In this document: piece by piece, positions 47,453-57,472 of the stretch | Position numbering within the stretch: position 1 is the stretch's first letter | Layout of the letters: every line of letters begins with the position of its first letter | DNA from: JADJPO01 sp963750395 | GTDB lineage: Bacteria > Actinomycetota > Actinomycetes > Actinomycetales > Kineosporiaceae | DNA length: 64,000 bases | Direction of reading: 5' to 3' | Assembly: GCA_963750395.1 (NCBI GenBank) | Contig: CAVVQM010000009.1 | Span: 248,001 to 312,000 of the forward strand | The notes under the pieces: model-generated | What the model was told of the DNA's origin: nothing | Database searches by the model: none | Seen by the model: only the letters and a program-made list of their open reading frames with translations | Made by a program: the position numbers and the translations under genes

Positions 47453-47893
47453 GTGTCTGAGGTCCTTCTTCCGCTGCTGCTGTTGTCCCTGCTCTCGTGT
47501 GGCCTCGGGATCCTGGCCGGTCGTCACCTCTGGCCCCGCGAGGCGAGCCAGGACGGTGCGACGAGTCAGGACGGTGCGACGAATCAGGACGGTGCGACGA
47601 ATCAGGACGGTTCGACGAGCCCGGACGTCACGGAGAGTCAGGACGGCGCGAGTCAGGACGGCGCGAGTCAGGACGGCGCGGACGGCGCCAGGGCGGCCTC
47701 ACTCGCCCCAGCGCTGGCCATCGTCGAAGAACGCCTGCGTGAGTCCGAGTCAGAACTCGCCGAGATCCGCGAGTTCATCGGCAGGCGCGATCGGCAGGCG
47801 TCATTCCTGCGCCATGTCGGCCATCACCGGGCCGAAGCCGATGAGACGCCCGATCGGGGCGCCGGCGACCCATCCTCAGATGACGACGCCTAG
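47453..47893 (+). CDS. Hypothetical protein with SQDGA repeats
   Basis: Unrecognised protein of 146 residues. The first 23 residues (LLPLLLLSLLSCGLGILAG) are one hydrophobic helix. About seven SQDGA/NQDGA repeats follow at 47550-47690, coded by tandem 15-base units. The C-terminal part is a coiled-coil-like helix (LAIVEERLRESESELAEIRE). GTG 47453 lies 6 bases after the OmpA-like gene, so the two are probably cotranscribed. Confidence 0.55.
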   Translation: MSEVLLPLLLLSLLSCGLGILAGRHLWPREASQDGATSQDGATNQDGATNQDGSTSPDVTESQDGASQDGASQDGADGARAASLAPALAIVEERLRESESELAEIREFIGRRDRQASFLRHVGHHRAEADETPDRGAGDPSSDDDA

Positions 47894-47961
47894 CCACCCG
47901 GGCTAGGTTCTGTGCTGTTCGCGCGTGAGCGCACCCGCACCCCAGAGCAGGATCCTTCTTC

Positions 47962-49556
47962 ATGCCCGATTGGTTCGTGCACATCGACGGGAGGACCACC
48001 GGTCCCTTCCCGCCTGCCCAGGTGGGCCAGTGGCTGAGCAACCGGCAACTTCCCGGCACAGCACTGTTCTGGCCGGACGGTGGCGCCGCGTGGATCCCCC
48101 TCAGCGAGGCATGGCCCCTGCTCGCCGCTCCGCAACCCGTGACACCGCAGCCGGTCAGCCCGCCCTCGAGCGGTGCCGCGACCGACGCCGGCCGCCGCCC
48201 CGCACCGCAGGACCACCAGGACGGCCCGCGGGACGGCCTGAAGGACGGTCTGAAGGACGACGGCGAGGTGTATCCGGGGCAGGCCCCCTACACGGCCCCG
48301 TACACCGGCGAGGAGACCGGGCCGCTGGCGACCCACAGGGCGCTGACCGCCTTCACGGACCGGCTGTCCGACTTCGCCGGAGTGGAGCGCATCCGCGGAT
48401 TCTCCCTGCGGGAGCTGCTGTCCCTGGCCACCCGGCGGCACAGTCGCGACGAGATCGAACAGAACTTCGCCACCGGCCTGCCCGGGTTCGTCCCCCCGCT
48501 GGACAAGGTGGAGTCGGACTGGTTCAAGCCGTGGATGTTCGTGCGGTTCTACACCTCCGCCTCACTGCTGTTCCTGGCGTTCGTGGCCATGGTCAAGGTG
48601 TTCGACAACGTCAACCTGCTCCCCGGCATGATCATCGTCGGCAGCCTCGTGGTGCCGCTCGCCGTCCTGGTGTTCTTCTTCGAGGCCAACACCCCGCGGA
48701 ACATGTCGCTGTTCACGCTGACCCACGCGTTCCTGGTCGGCGGCGTGGTGTCACTGGCCATCACCCTGGTGCTGGTACAGGCCGGGGCGAACCGCGCATC
48801 CGGGACGACACCGTTCACCGTCGGGCTGCTCGAGGAGGTCGGCAAGCTGCTGGCGGTCTATCTGATCACCTGGCGGCTGCCTGGGCGCCGATACCCCTGG
48901 ATCCTCAACGGGATGCTCTTCGGTGCGGCTGTCGGTGCCGGCTTCGCCGCCTTCGAATCGGCCGGGTACGCCCTGACCGGCATGTTGTCGAGCGGTCAGA
49001 TCGACGTGAACTCCTCGCTCAACGTCATCTTCCTGCGGGGGGCGCTCGCCCCGTTCGGCCACGTGGTGTGGACGGCCCTGGCCGCCGGTGCGCTCTGGCG
49101 GGTCAAGCGGGACCGCATGCTGCGACCCACGATGCTCGTCGATCTGAAGGTGCTGCGCATCCTCGGCCTCGTGATCGCCCTGCACATCATCTGGGACATG
49201 CCCGCACAGCTGCCGCTCCTGGGCAAGTACGCGCTGCTCGGGCTCGTCGCCTGGGTCGTGGTGCTGGGCATGATCGCCTCGGGACTCAAGCAGATCAAGG
49301 CGACCCAGATCAGCGCCGCGGCCGGGGGGCCCTCGGTGCCGCTGCCGACCGCCGCCCAGCCACGAATCGACCTGCGTCAGGCCGGCCCCCGCGCCGTCGA
49401 CCTCGGCTCCGCCGCTGCAACGCCGAGCGGAAGAGAAGCGCCCCGGCGGCGCAGGATCAGACCGTTCATCGAGCGGCGCATGACCTCCCACTGCCCTCCC
49501 CCGGGCACTCACATAGGTTGTTTCCCCGGAGACCCGACGACGAGGAGAAGAAACAC

Positions 49557-49560
<4 letters not shown>
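47962..49560 (+). CDS. GYF-domain PrsW-family intramembrane protease
   Basis: Membrane protein of 532 residues. The N-terminal ~60 residues are a GYF_2 domain (WFVHIDGRTTGPFPPAQVGQ, ALFWPDGGAAWIPLSEAWPL), a protein-interaction module. After a linker and a helical cytoplasmic part, 8 or so helices carry the PrsW signatures: TVGLLEEVGKLLAVYL (EExxK), GAAVGAGFAAFES, APFGHVVWTALAAGAL and LHIIWDMPAQL. PrsW is a glutamic/metallo-type site-1 protease that cleaves anti-sigma factors in Bacillus. ATG 47962 follows AGGATCC. The stop overlaps the gltA start (ATGA), so the genes are coupled. Confidence 0.85.
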
Positions 49561-50840
<1,280 letters not shown>

Positions 50841-50871
50841 CCGCCCGCGAGGGTCGTCCCTGAGTGGCCGC

Positions 50872-52818
50872 TCACTCCTGCTCGTCGGGGCGGGCGGCGC
50901 AGACCCGGTCCCGGCCCGCGGCCTTCGCCTTGTAGCAGAGGGCATCCGCCTCTGCCAGAAGGGTCCCCACGTCGGTCGGCCCCTGCGAGTACGCCACCCC
51001 GATGCTGAGCGAGATCCGGTGTCCCTCGGCGGCCCCGGCCAGCACGAGTTCGCCGGCCGCGACGCGGGTCTTCTCGGCGATCCGAATGGCGTCGGGCAGT
51101 CGGCACCCGGGCAGCACCAGGATCAGTTCGTCGCCCCCGGTGCGTGCCACCAGGTCCCCGGCCCGCACGCTTCCCCTCAGCAGGCGTGCGAGCGCCACCA
51201 GGGTCTCGTCACCGGCCTGATGCCCTGACGTGTCGTTGATGTTCTTGAACCTGTCAAGGTCGATGACGCACAGGCTGAACGGCATGCCGATCGAGCTCAG
51301 CTCCCCCAGAACGCGCTCGAGTTCACGGCGATTGATCAAGCCGGTCAGCGCGTCGTGGGTGGCCTCGTACTCCAGCCGTCCGGCCAGCTCCCGCTCGCGG
51401 GTGATGTCCTCGCAGACCATCACCACCTCCGGCTCACCGGCCTGGGCCGCCATCCTCCGGGCGGTGTGACGGACCCACCGCCCGGCGCTGTCCTCGGACA
51501 GCTGGGCCTCCCAGACCTCGACCGTGCCCACCTCGCTCGTGGCCAGCCGCTCCAGGGCCCCGGTGACCGCGGCGGCGCCGTCCTCGCTGTACAACGCCTG
51601 CATCGAGCTGCCGCGCAGGGAACCGGCGGGACGGCCGAGCAACAGCGAGCCGGTGCGACTCACCCGCGCGATGGCGCCGTTGACAGACACCGTGAGGACC
51701 ATCAACGGCAGGGCGTCGATCAGATCGTCCAGCCGCTGCGCCCGATAGGCCGATTCCTCCTGCGCCGAGACCCGTTGCAGTGAGGATCCGGCCAGGCTGG
51801 TGAGCATCTGCACCGCCCGGCTGCGGTCGTCGTCCAGATCGAAGTGCTGGCAGGAGCCCACGCTCAGCACCGCACCGACCCGTCCGGCGATCGGCACCGG
51901 AAGCGCCAGCAGGGTCACCAGACCGGCCTCGGACAGCACCCTGTGCTCCGGGTAGTCCGAACCGGCCAGTTCCGCGAAGAACATCGGGCGCGCCGTCCGG
52001 AAGACGCGCGCAACCGCGCTGCCGTCGGGGATCTCGTCCATCGCGGCCCCCCCGGCCACGCGCTCGGACTCCCTCGCCGTGACGCACACCAGCTTCGCGG
52101 AGTCCCGTTCCGGGGCCACCAGCCAGACCCTGTCGGCCGGCACGATGTCGCTGATCTGTTGGGCGATCACGTCGAAGACCTGCTGCCAGGTGGACGCGGA
52201 CGACAGCTCGATGCCGATCGTCGTCAGTCTCTCCAGCAGCCGGGTCTGCACGCGTTCACGGGCCAGTTCCTCGCGGGTCCTGGACACGATCCGGAAGCGC
52301 TCGAGGTTGGCCGAGACGATGCCACCCAACTCGATCATCAGGGCCTGCTCGCCCTCGGAGACCACCTCACCGCGTTCCCGGGCGAGGGTCATCACCCCGG
52401 TCACCGAGCCGTCCACCCAGAGCGGCACGTTGAACACCTCGCCGATGCCCTGTGCGCTGAGCATCGGCGCCTCGAACGCATCGCCGTCCGGGCGCGGGCG
52501 CCAGTAGGCCGGCCGGGCCGCCTCGAGGACCCGGCCCAGATCGCTGCCCGCCCGGGGGATCCGGGTCTGGACCGGGACCGGCCCGGGCCCACCCGGCAGG
52601 GCGACGACCTCGAACTCCTCACCCGATGCGCCCAGCAGCGCGACCGTGACCCGGCTCGCCGCCAGGTGGTCGGCCACCCAGTCCGCGATCACCCCGTACA
52701 TCGCCGACTCGCCGTGGGCCCGCAGCGCCGTGACCGCCAGCGCGGACAGGGTGTCCTGGGCCGGGGTCGTGCGCTGCTCATGTTCGGCGGCGACGTCCGG
52801 TCTCAGGTCGTCGCTCAC
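50872..52818 (-). CDS. Diguanylate cyclase with GAF, GAF and PAS domains
   Basis: Soluble sensor cyclase of about 648 residues that would make c-di-GMP from two GTP. The start is taken at GTG 52818 (SDDLRPDVAAEHEQR). A first GAF lies at ~25-170 (SRVTVALLGASGEEFEVVAL) and a second at ~195-360 (ERLTTIGIELSSASTWQQVF). A PAS follows (LDDLIDALPLMVLTVSVNGA) and then the GGDEF domain from ATHDALTGLINRRELER. The signature is TGGDELILVLPG, and RAGD five residues before it is an inhibitory I-site, so product feedback is likely. LCVIDLDRFKNINDTSGHQA has the metal Asp. Its neighbour is the PilZ-bearing chemoreceptor. Confidence 0.92.
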   Translation of the reverse strand: MSDDLRPDVAAEHEQRTTPAQDTLSALAVTALRAHGESAMYGVIADWVADHLAASRVTVALLGASGEEFEVVALPGGPGPVPVQTRIPRAGSDLGRVLEAARPAYWRPRPDGDAFEAPMLSAQGIGEVFNVPLWVDGSVTGVMTLARERGEVVSEGEQALMIELGGIVSANLERFRIVSRTREELARERVQTRLLERLTTIGIELSSASTWQQVFDVIAQQISDIVPADRVWLVAPERDSAKLVCVTARESERVAGGAAMDEIPDGSAVARVFRTARPMFFAELAGSDYPEHRVLSEAGLVTLLALPVPIAGRVGAVLSVGSCQHFDLDDDRSRAVQMLTSLAGSSLQRVSAQEESAYRAQRLDDLIDALPLMVLTVSVNGAIARVSRTGSLLLGRPAGSLRGSSMQALYSEDGAAAVTGALERLATSEVGTVEVWEAQLSEDSAGRWVRHTARRMAAQAGEPEVVMVCEDITRERELAGRLEYEATHDALTGLINRRELERVLGELSSIGMPFSLCVIDLDRFKNINDTSGHQAGDETLVALARLLRGSVRAGDLVARTGGDELILVLPGCRLPDAIRIAEKTRVAAGELVLAGAAEGHRISLSIGVAYSQGPTDVGTLLAEADALCYKAKAAGRDRVCAARPDEQE

Positions 52819-52910
52819 GCCGAACAGATCGACCGGCCGGCCGGTCGCCTTGAGCGCCGCACCCGCCTGGCCGGGGCCTCCGATCGGCTCCACTCTGGCA
52901 CGCTGGTGCG

Positions 52911-53252
52911 GTGCCTCGCAGCAACCGTCCCCGCCGCCCCCGTTCGGGGCGGGGAGCCCGTTCTCGGCCCGGGCAGGGCGAGGCCTCGGCCGGCGAACTG
53001 GACGCCGACCGCGTGCTGCACGGCTCGACCCGCCGAGAACGGCACCCGGACGGCGAGTGGCTGGTCCGCTTCGTCGCCGCCGCCGCGACGAGCAAGACCT
53101 ACCGCTGTCCGGGGTGCGATCAGGAGATCGCCCCGGGCACCGCGCATGTGGTCGCCTGGCCCGACCAGGAGGCGATCGGAGCGTTCGGGGGGATCCAGGA
53201 CCGGCGGCACTGGCATCGACCGTGCTGGACGGCGCGCGCCCGGCGCCGCTGA
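52911..53252 (+). CDS. Small zinc-ribbon-like protein (so-called ATP/GTP-binding protein)
   Basis: Basic protein of 113 residues common in actinobacteria, often labelled ATP/GTP-binding without proof. The Arg/Pro-rich N-terminus is disordered. The core is DGEWLVRFVAAAATSKTYRC followed by PGCDQEIAPGTAHVVAWPDQ and DRRHWHRPCW, which gives Cys-x2-Cys and His/His/Cys ligands for one zinc. GTG 52911 is used. It is divergent from the cyclase and converges with the chemoreceptor. Confidence 0.75.
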   Translation: MPRSNRPRRPRSGRGARSRPGQGEASAGELDADRVLHGSTRRERHPDGEWLVRFVAAAATSKTYRCPGCDQEIAPGTAHVVAWPDQEAIGAFGGIQDRRHWHRPCWTARARRR

Positions 53253-53297
53253 GCGATCGTGGGACCCGCGCCTCCGGTGGGTCCGGTCCGGTCCACG

Positions 53298-54899
53298 TCA
53301 GGACGCGGCGTCGGCGTTCTCGGCGATGAGCTGCTCCAGCAGCACGCGGTGCGCCGAGGACATCTCGGTGAACTGGAGGCCGATCTCGCTCAACTTGTCC
53401 GTCTCCCACCGTGACCAGGCGACGTCCGCGTGTGAGATGAGGGCCATGCCCCCCACCTGCAGCTCGACCCGAACGCGAGCGGCCACCGGGGGCTCCAGGT
53501 CCCGCTCCAGACGGAGCCTGACCCCGCTGCGGCTCACGTCGCAGACCAGCGCCGCCGCGGTGCTGCTCTCCCAGGTGAGGGTGGCCGAACCGGAGATGGC
53601 CACACGGGTCGATCCGCGCCGGTCCCGCCCCGAGGCCTGTGGCTGCGGGCCGGGCTGCTCCTCGATGGCCTGAAGCCATTCGCGCAGCGCATCGGTCATC
53701 TCCAGAGCGACGCCGGCGTAGCCGTCGGGGTCGCCCAGCAGTTCCTCGGCCCGCTCGGACTGCCCGGAGATGCCCGCCTCGAGGATGTCGGCGGTCAGTC
53801 GGTGGAACGTCGCGTGCAACGCCGTCAACCGGCCGGTTCGAGCGGCGTCCAACTGTCGGGCCGCGTCACTGTGCAGCCACGTGCCCAGGGCGCACCGGTC
53901 ATCCGCCGCCACCGTCGCCGGGTCCACGTTCCGCGGGATCCGGCCCGTCGTGATGATCCCGCGCAGCCGCCACTTCCAGCCGGCGTGAGCCCTGATCGCA
54001 GCCCTCAGCGGGTGGACCGGCAGTTCACCGGTCGCGCTGTCGATGTCGTCGCGCTGGGCCCAGGCGACCTGTTGGAGCCGGTCGAGCCAGCCGACGGAGC
54101 GCTCGATGGCGGTCTCGGAGCCGGCCGCGGCCTCTTTGGAGCTGCTCACCGACCGGCCCAGCACCTCGACCGCCGAGACGGCCCCCGATGCGGCCTCGGT
54201 GATGGAGGTGATCGAGGCGGTCTGCTGCTCGACCGCCGCCGCGATGGTCTCCTGCAGGGTCTCCACCCGGGAGAGGACGTCATCGATGCGTTCCACGGCG
54301 GTACGGACCTCGGCGCTGTCCTGGGCCAGGGCGGCCAACTGCTCGGTGATCCCCACGGTGGCCACTCCGGTCTGGGCGGCCAGGTTCTTGACCTCCTCGG
54401 CCACCACGGCGAATCCCCTGCCAGCGGCCCCGGCCCGCGCCGCCTCGATGGTGGCGTTCAGGGCCAGCAACCGGGTCTGATCAGAGATCCCGGTCACCAC
54501 CCGGACCACGTCGTCGATCTGACGGGTCGAGACGGTCAGCCGCTCCACCGAGGCGCGCACCTGCTCGGTCGCCTGCGCGGCCTGCGCGGTGACCTCGGTG
54601 GCCTGGGCAGCGGACCGGGCGACCTCCTCCATCGCCAACGCCATCTCGCGCGTGGAGTCGGCCACGGCGGAGGTCTGGCCGGCGACCCTCCCGGTGGCCT
54701 CATCGGCCGCACCGACGGCGGCCACGGCTCCCCTGTTGAGTTCGCGCAGACGGGCGAACGACTCCGCCAGGTCCTCGGTGCCCATGCTGAGGTCGTCGCC
54801 GCGATCCCGCAGGCTCAGGAGCATCCCGATGGAGACCGACACCGACCCGGAACCGCAGTCGACCGGCCTCGGCTGGTGTGAACGCCGGAACCAACGCAT
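53298..54899 (-). CDS. Cytoplasmic chemoreceptor with CZB and PilZ domains
   Basis: Methyl-accepting-type protein of about 533 residues with no membrane helix. ATG 54899 opens MRWFRRSHQPRPV. The coiled-coil signalling part has the hairpin tip region DQTRLLALNATIEAARAGAA. A chemoreceptor zinc-binding (CZB) domain follows, with His in AIRAHAGWKWRL, Cys and His in DDRCALGTWLHSDAARQLD and His in HATFHRLTADILEAG, the expected three-His/one-Cys site. The C-terminal PilZ domain has DRRGSTRV (R-x3-R) and LVCDVSRSGVRL (D-x-S-x2-G), the c-di-GMP contacts. One protein could thus read zinc and c-di-GMP and signal to CheA (inference). Confidence 0.9.
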   Translation of the reverse strand: MRWFRRSHQPRPVDCGSGSVSVSIGMLLSLRDRGDDLSMGTEDLAESFARLRELNRGAVAAVGAADEATGRVAGQTSAVADSTREMALAMEEVARSAAQATEVTAQAAQATEQVRASVERLTVSTRQIDDVVRVVTGISDQTRLLALNATIEAARAGAAGRGFAVVAEEVKNLAAQTGVATVGITEQLAALAQDSAEVRTAVERIDDVLSRVETLQETIAAAVEQQTASITSITEAASGAVSAVEVLGRSVSSSKEAAAGSETAIERSVGWLDRLQQVAWAQRDDIDSATGELPVHPLRAAIRAHAGWKWRLRGIITTGRIPRNVDPATVAADDRCALGTWLHSDAARQLDAARTGRLTALHATFHRLTADILEAGISGQSERAEELLGDPDGYAGVALEMTDALREWLQAIEEQPGPQPQASGRDRRGSTRVAISGSATLTWESSTAAALVCDVSRSGVRLRLERDLEPPVAARVRVELQVGGMALISHADVAWSRWETDKLSEIGLQFTEMSSAHRVLLEQLIAENADAAS

Positions 54900-55039
54900 G
54901 CCGGGAGCCCCCAGGGGATCGTGACTAGAGCCACCCTGGCTATCGGCGCCACGCGGCCGGCCTTGAGCGGCTCGGCGCCACGCCACCTCGCCGGGCCCGG
55001 GAACGTGACGCGAGCACCCCGGGCGGGCATTCTGGACGC

Positions 55040-56185
55040 GTGGGGCTCCCGCTGCTACTCGTCGTGGACGGCAACAGCCTGCTCCACCGGGCGCACCACG
55101 CCTGGGCGGACAGCAACGAACGCGACGAGCGGGGCATGCCGGTCTGGGGGCTGCTGGGGTTGACCGTGGCGGTCGCGGCGGCCGTCGCCCGATGCCGCCC
55201 CGACGCTCTGCTGGTCGGATTCGACTGCGCGGTGCGCTCGCAGCGCCGCGAGGCGTTCGCCGGGTACAAGGCCCACCGCCCCGACAAGAGCGAGGACCTG
55301 CGCCACCAACTGGACACCGCCCCGGCGCTGTTCGCGTCGGCCGGCATCCCCACCTGCCAGATCGAGGGCCAGGAGGCGGACGACGTGCTCGCCTCCGGGG
55401 CGGCGCTGGCCCGCCGGCAGGGTTGGCGCGCCGTCCTGGTGACCAGCGACCGCGACGCGTTCTGCCTGATCGACCAGACCACGTCGGTGCTGCGGGTGGT
55501 CAGCGGCGGGATGGAGGAGTCCCCCATGCTGGCTCCGGAACAGGTCAGCGATCTGTACGGGGTGGCTCCGCACGCCTATCGCGACCTGGCGGTGCTGCGT
55601 GGCGACCCCTCGGACAACCTCCCGGGGGTGCCGGGGGTCGGCAACCGCCTGGCGGCCCGGCTACTGACGCGGTTCGGTTCGCTGGGCGCCCTGTTCGCCG
55701 CGCTCGAGGACGACGACCAGACGCAGGCCGTGCGGGCCGTGGCCGGGGATCGGGCGGTGGACTTCCTCCGTTCGCCGGCCGGACGCACGCTCCTGGAGCG
55801 CAACCGGGTTCTGATGACCCAGCGGGAGGATCTGCCGCTGCCGGGGATCGACCTGTTGCGCCTGCCCCTGGACGGTCCCCGGCTGCGCGGGACGCTGCGC
55901 GGACACGGCATCCGGCTGAGCCGGTCGCTGTGGGCGCTGATCGGGGAGCAGCCGCCGCCCTGGACGCCGAACGGCTTCGACAAGGCACCTGCTGCGCTTC
56001 CCCGCGTCGAGGCGCCACCGTGGGCCCTCAGCCGTTGGTATGAGTCGATCGACCTCCGTTCGGCTGATATCGATTCCACGGCAACGGCTTCCACGGGAGC
56101 GTCCGCGCCCCGCCGCGCGGCGGTGACCAGGAATGGCGCACGGCGACCGGCCCCGGTCCCGGTCGGCCAGCAGACCCTGTTCTGA
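55040..56185 (+). CDS. 5'-3' exonuclease (FEN-like) with clamp-binding tail
   Basis: Stand-alone homologue of the DNA polymerase I 5' nuclease domain, 381 residues. Metal Asp/Glu are in LLLVVDGNSLLHRAHHAW, GFDCAVRSQRREAFAGYKAH, QIEGQEADDVLASG, LVTSDRDAFCL and LRGDPSDNLPGVPGVGNRLA, where the last also forms the H3TH DNA-binding motif. The C-terminus ends VPVGQQTLF, which matches the QxxLF type of beta-clamp-binding peptide. GTG 55040 opens the frame. It would remove flaps or primers during replication or repair. It is divergent from the chemoreceptor. Confidence 0.92.
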   Translation: MGLPLLLVVDGNSLLHRAHHAWADSNERDERGMPVWGLLGLTVAVAAAVARCRPDALLVGFDCAVRSQRREAFAGYKAHRPDKSEDLRHQLDTAPALFASAGIPTCQIEGQEADDVLASGAALARRQGWRAVLVTSDRDAFCLIDQTTSVLRVVSGGMEESPMLAPEQVSDLYGVAPHAYRDLAVLRGDPSDNLPGVPGVGNRLAARLLTRFGSLGALFAALEDDDQTQAVRAVAGDRAVDFLRSPAGRTLLERNRVLMTQREDLPLPGIDLLRLPLDGPRLRGTLRGHGIRLSRSLWALIGEQPPPWTPNGFDKAPAALPRVEAPPWALSRWYESIDLRSADIDSTATASTGASAPRRAAVTRNGARRPAPVPVGQQTLF

Positions 56186-56246
56186 CCCGCGCGGGCGGTG
56201 CGGCGGCTAGGCTGACGCGCGTTCTGCTCTCTATCTGGAGTGACTG

Positions 56247-57458
56247 TTGCCGCGCATCCCCAACTCCCTGGAAGACCCACTCACCCCTGCTCTGGTCGGC
56301 GAGGCACCGAGGCGTGCGCGCCGGAAGCGCTCGCGCCTCGCACCGGTGGTCACGACCGGGGTTGTGCTCCTGACGGCCGGCGCGGGGATCCTGACCGGGT
56401 CGTTCCTGATCCGCGCGGGTCAGGGATCGACCCCCGAGCCCTCGGTGGGACCCACGCCGTCCGTGGCCGCCGTCGCCTCGCCCAGCCCGAGTCCGGTGCT
56501 GACGACGCCGGTCGTCGGCGGCTGGTACGCGGGCGCCTCCGGGCTCGGGGTGGCCGACGGCGCCTTCGAGAAGTGGCTGAAGCAGCCGGTGACCGTCGCG
56601 GCCACCTGGGCCGACCACAGCGCGACGGTGCAGACCAGGCTGACCCCCTTGGCCACCGAGTACGCCGACTGGGACGGGGCGATCGACATCGCCGTCGGGG
56701 GGACGGTGCTCGGCAGCAGCGAGAACTACCGGGCCGCGGCCACCGGGGCCTACGACAAGCGCTGGCGCGCGGCGGCCGCCCGGCTGGCGAAGCTGCGCGG
56801 CACGGCCAAGACCCCCACCTTCGTCCGCCCGTTCCACGAGATGAACGGCGACTGGTTCGACAACTGGGCGGTGACCGCGGACAACGCCGCCGACTACCGC
56901 GCGGCGCACGCCCGGTACACGCGCATCCTGCGGGCGGCGATGCCGCAGGTGTACATCTCGTGGTCCCCGAACTCCGGCGACCACTCCGGACTGCCTGTCC
57001 AGCAGTGGTATCCGGGCGACGACGTGGTGGACTGCGTCGCCCCCGACTACTACGACGACACCAGCACCCAGGCCCGATACGACGTCGCCGCCTGGAACAC
57101 CGAGGCGGGGGAGGTCGACGATCTCGGCAACCCGCACGGACCCGAGGCGTGGCGGCAGTTCGCACTGGCGCACGGAAAGCCCTTGTGCTTCCCCGAGACC
57201 GGGCTCAAGCCCAGCGGCGGCAGCGTCGACCACCCGCAGTGGATCAAGGCCTTCAACCTCTGGCTGAACGAGCATGCGAACACCTCGACCTGGCACCTCG
57301 GCGAACCGATCCCGTCGCAGGCGGCCGGCAAGGTCCTGTATTCGGTCTACTTCAACGTGTCGCACGGCGGACTGGACGGGTTCACCATCCACGGCCGGGA
57401 CGCGAATCCCAAGTCGGAGAAGATGTTCCGATCACTCACCTGGGGTCGCCAGCCCTGA
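56247..57458 (+). CDS. GH26-like extracellular glycosidase
   Basis: Secreted or anchored protein of 403 residues. TTG 56247 is chosen because GGAG lies 8 bases upstream. One helix (LAPVVTTGVVLLTAGAGILT) and a Pro/Ser linker precede a TIM-barrel domain. It shows the GH26 pattern: acid/base Glu in FVRPFHEMNGDWFDNW and likely nucleophile Glu in PLCFPETGLKPSGG. WSPNSGD and APDYYDDTS line the cleft. GH26 members cut beta-mannan or related beta-glucans; the substrate here is not known. Confidence 0.85.
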   Translation: MPRIPNSLEDPLTPALVGEAPRRARRKRSRLAPVVTTGVVLLTAGAGILTGSFLIRAGQGSTPEPSVGPTPSVAAVASPSPSPVLTTPVVGGWYAGASGLGVADGAFEKWLKQPVTVAATWADHSATVQTRLTPLATEYADWDGAIDIAVGGTVLGSSENYRAAATGAYDKRWRAAAARLAKLRGTAKTPTFVRPFHEMNGDWFDNWAVTADNAADYRAAHARYTRILRAAMPQVYISWSPNSGDHSGLPVQQWYPGDDVVDCVAPDYYDDTSTQARYDVAAWNTEAGEVDDLGNPHGPEAWRQFALAHGKPLCFPETGLKPSGGSVDHPQWIKAFNLWLNEHANTSTWHLGEPIPSQAAGKVLYSVYFNVSHGGLDGFTIHGRDANPKSEKMFRSLTWGRQP

Positions 57459-57472
57459 TCCACCCGGGTTGG

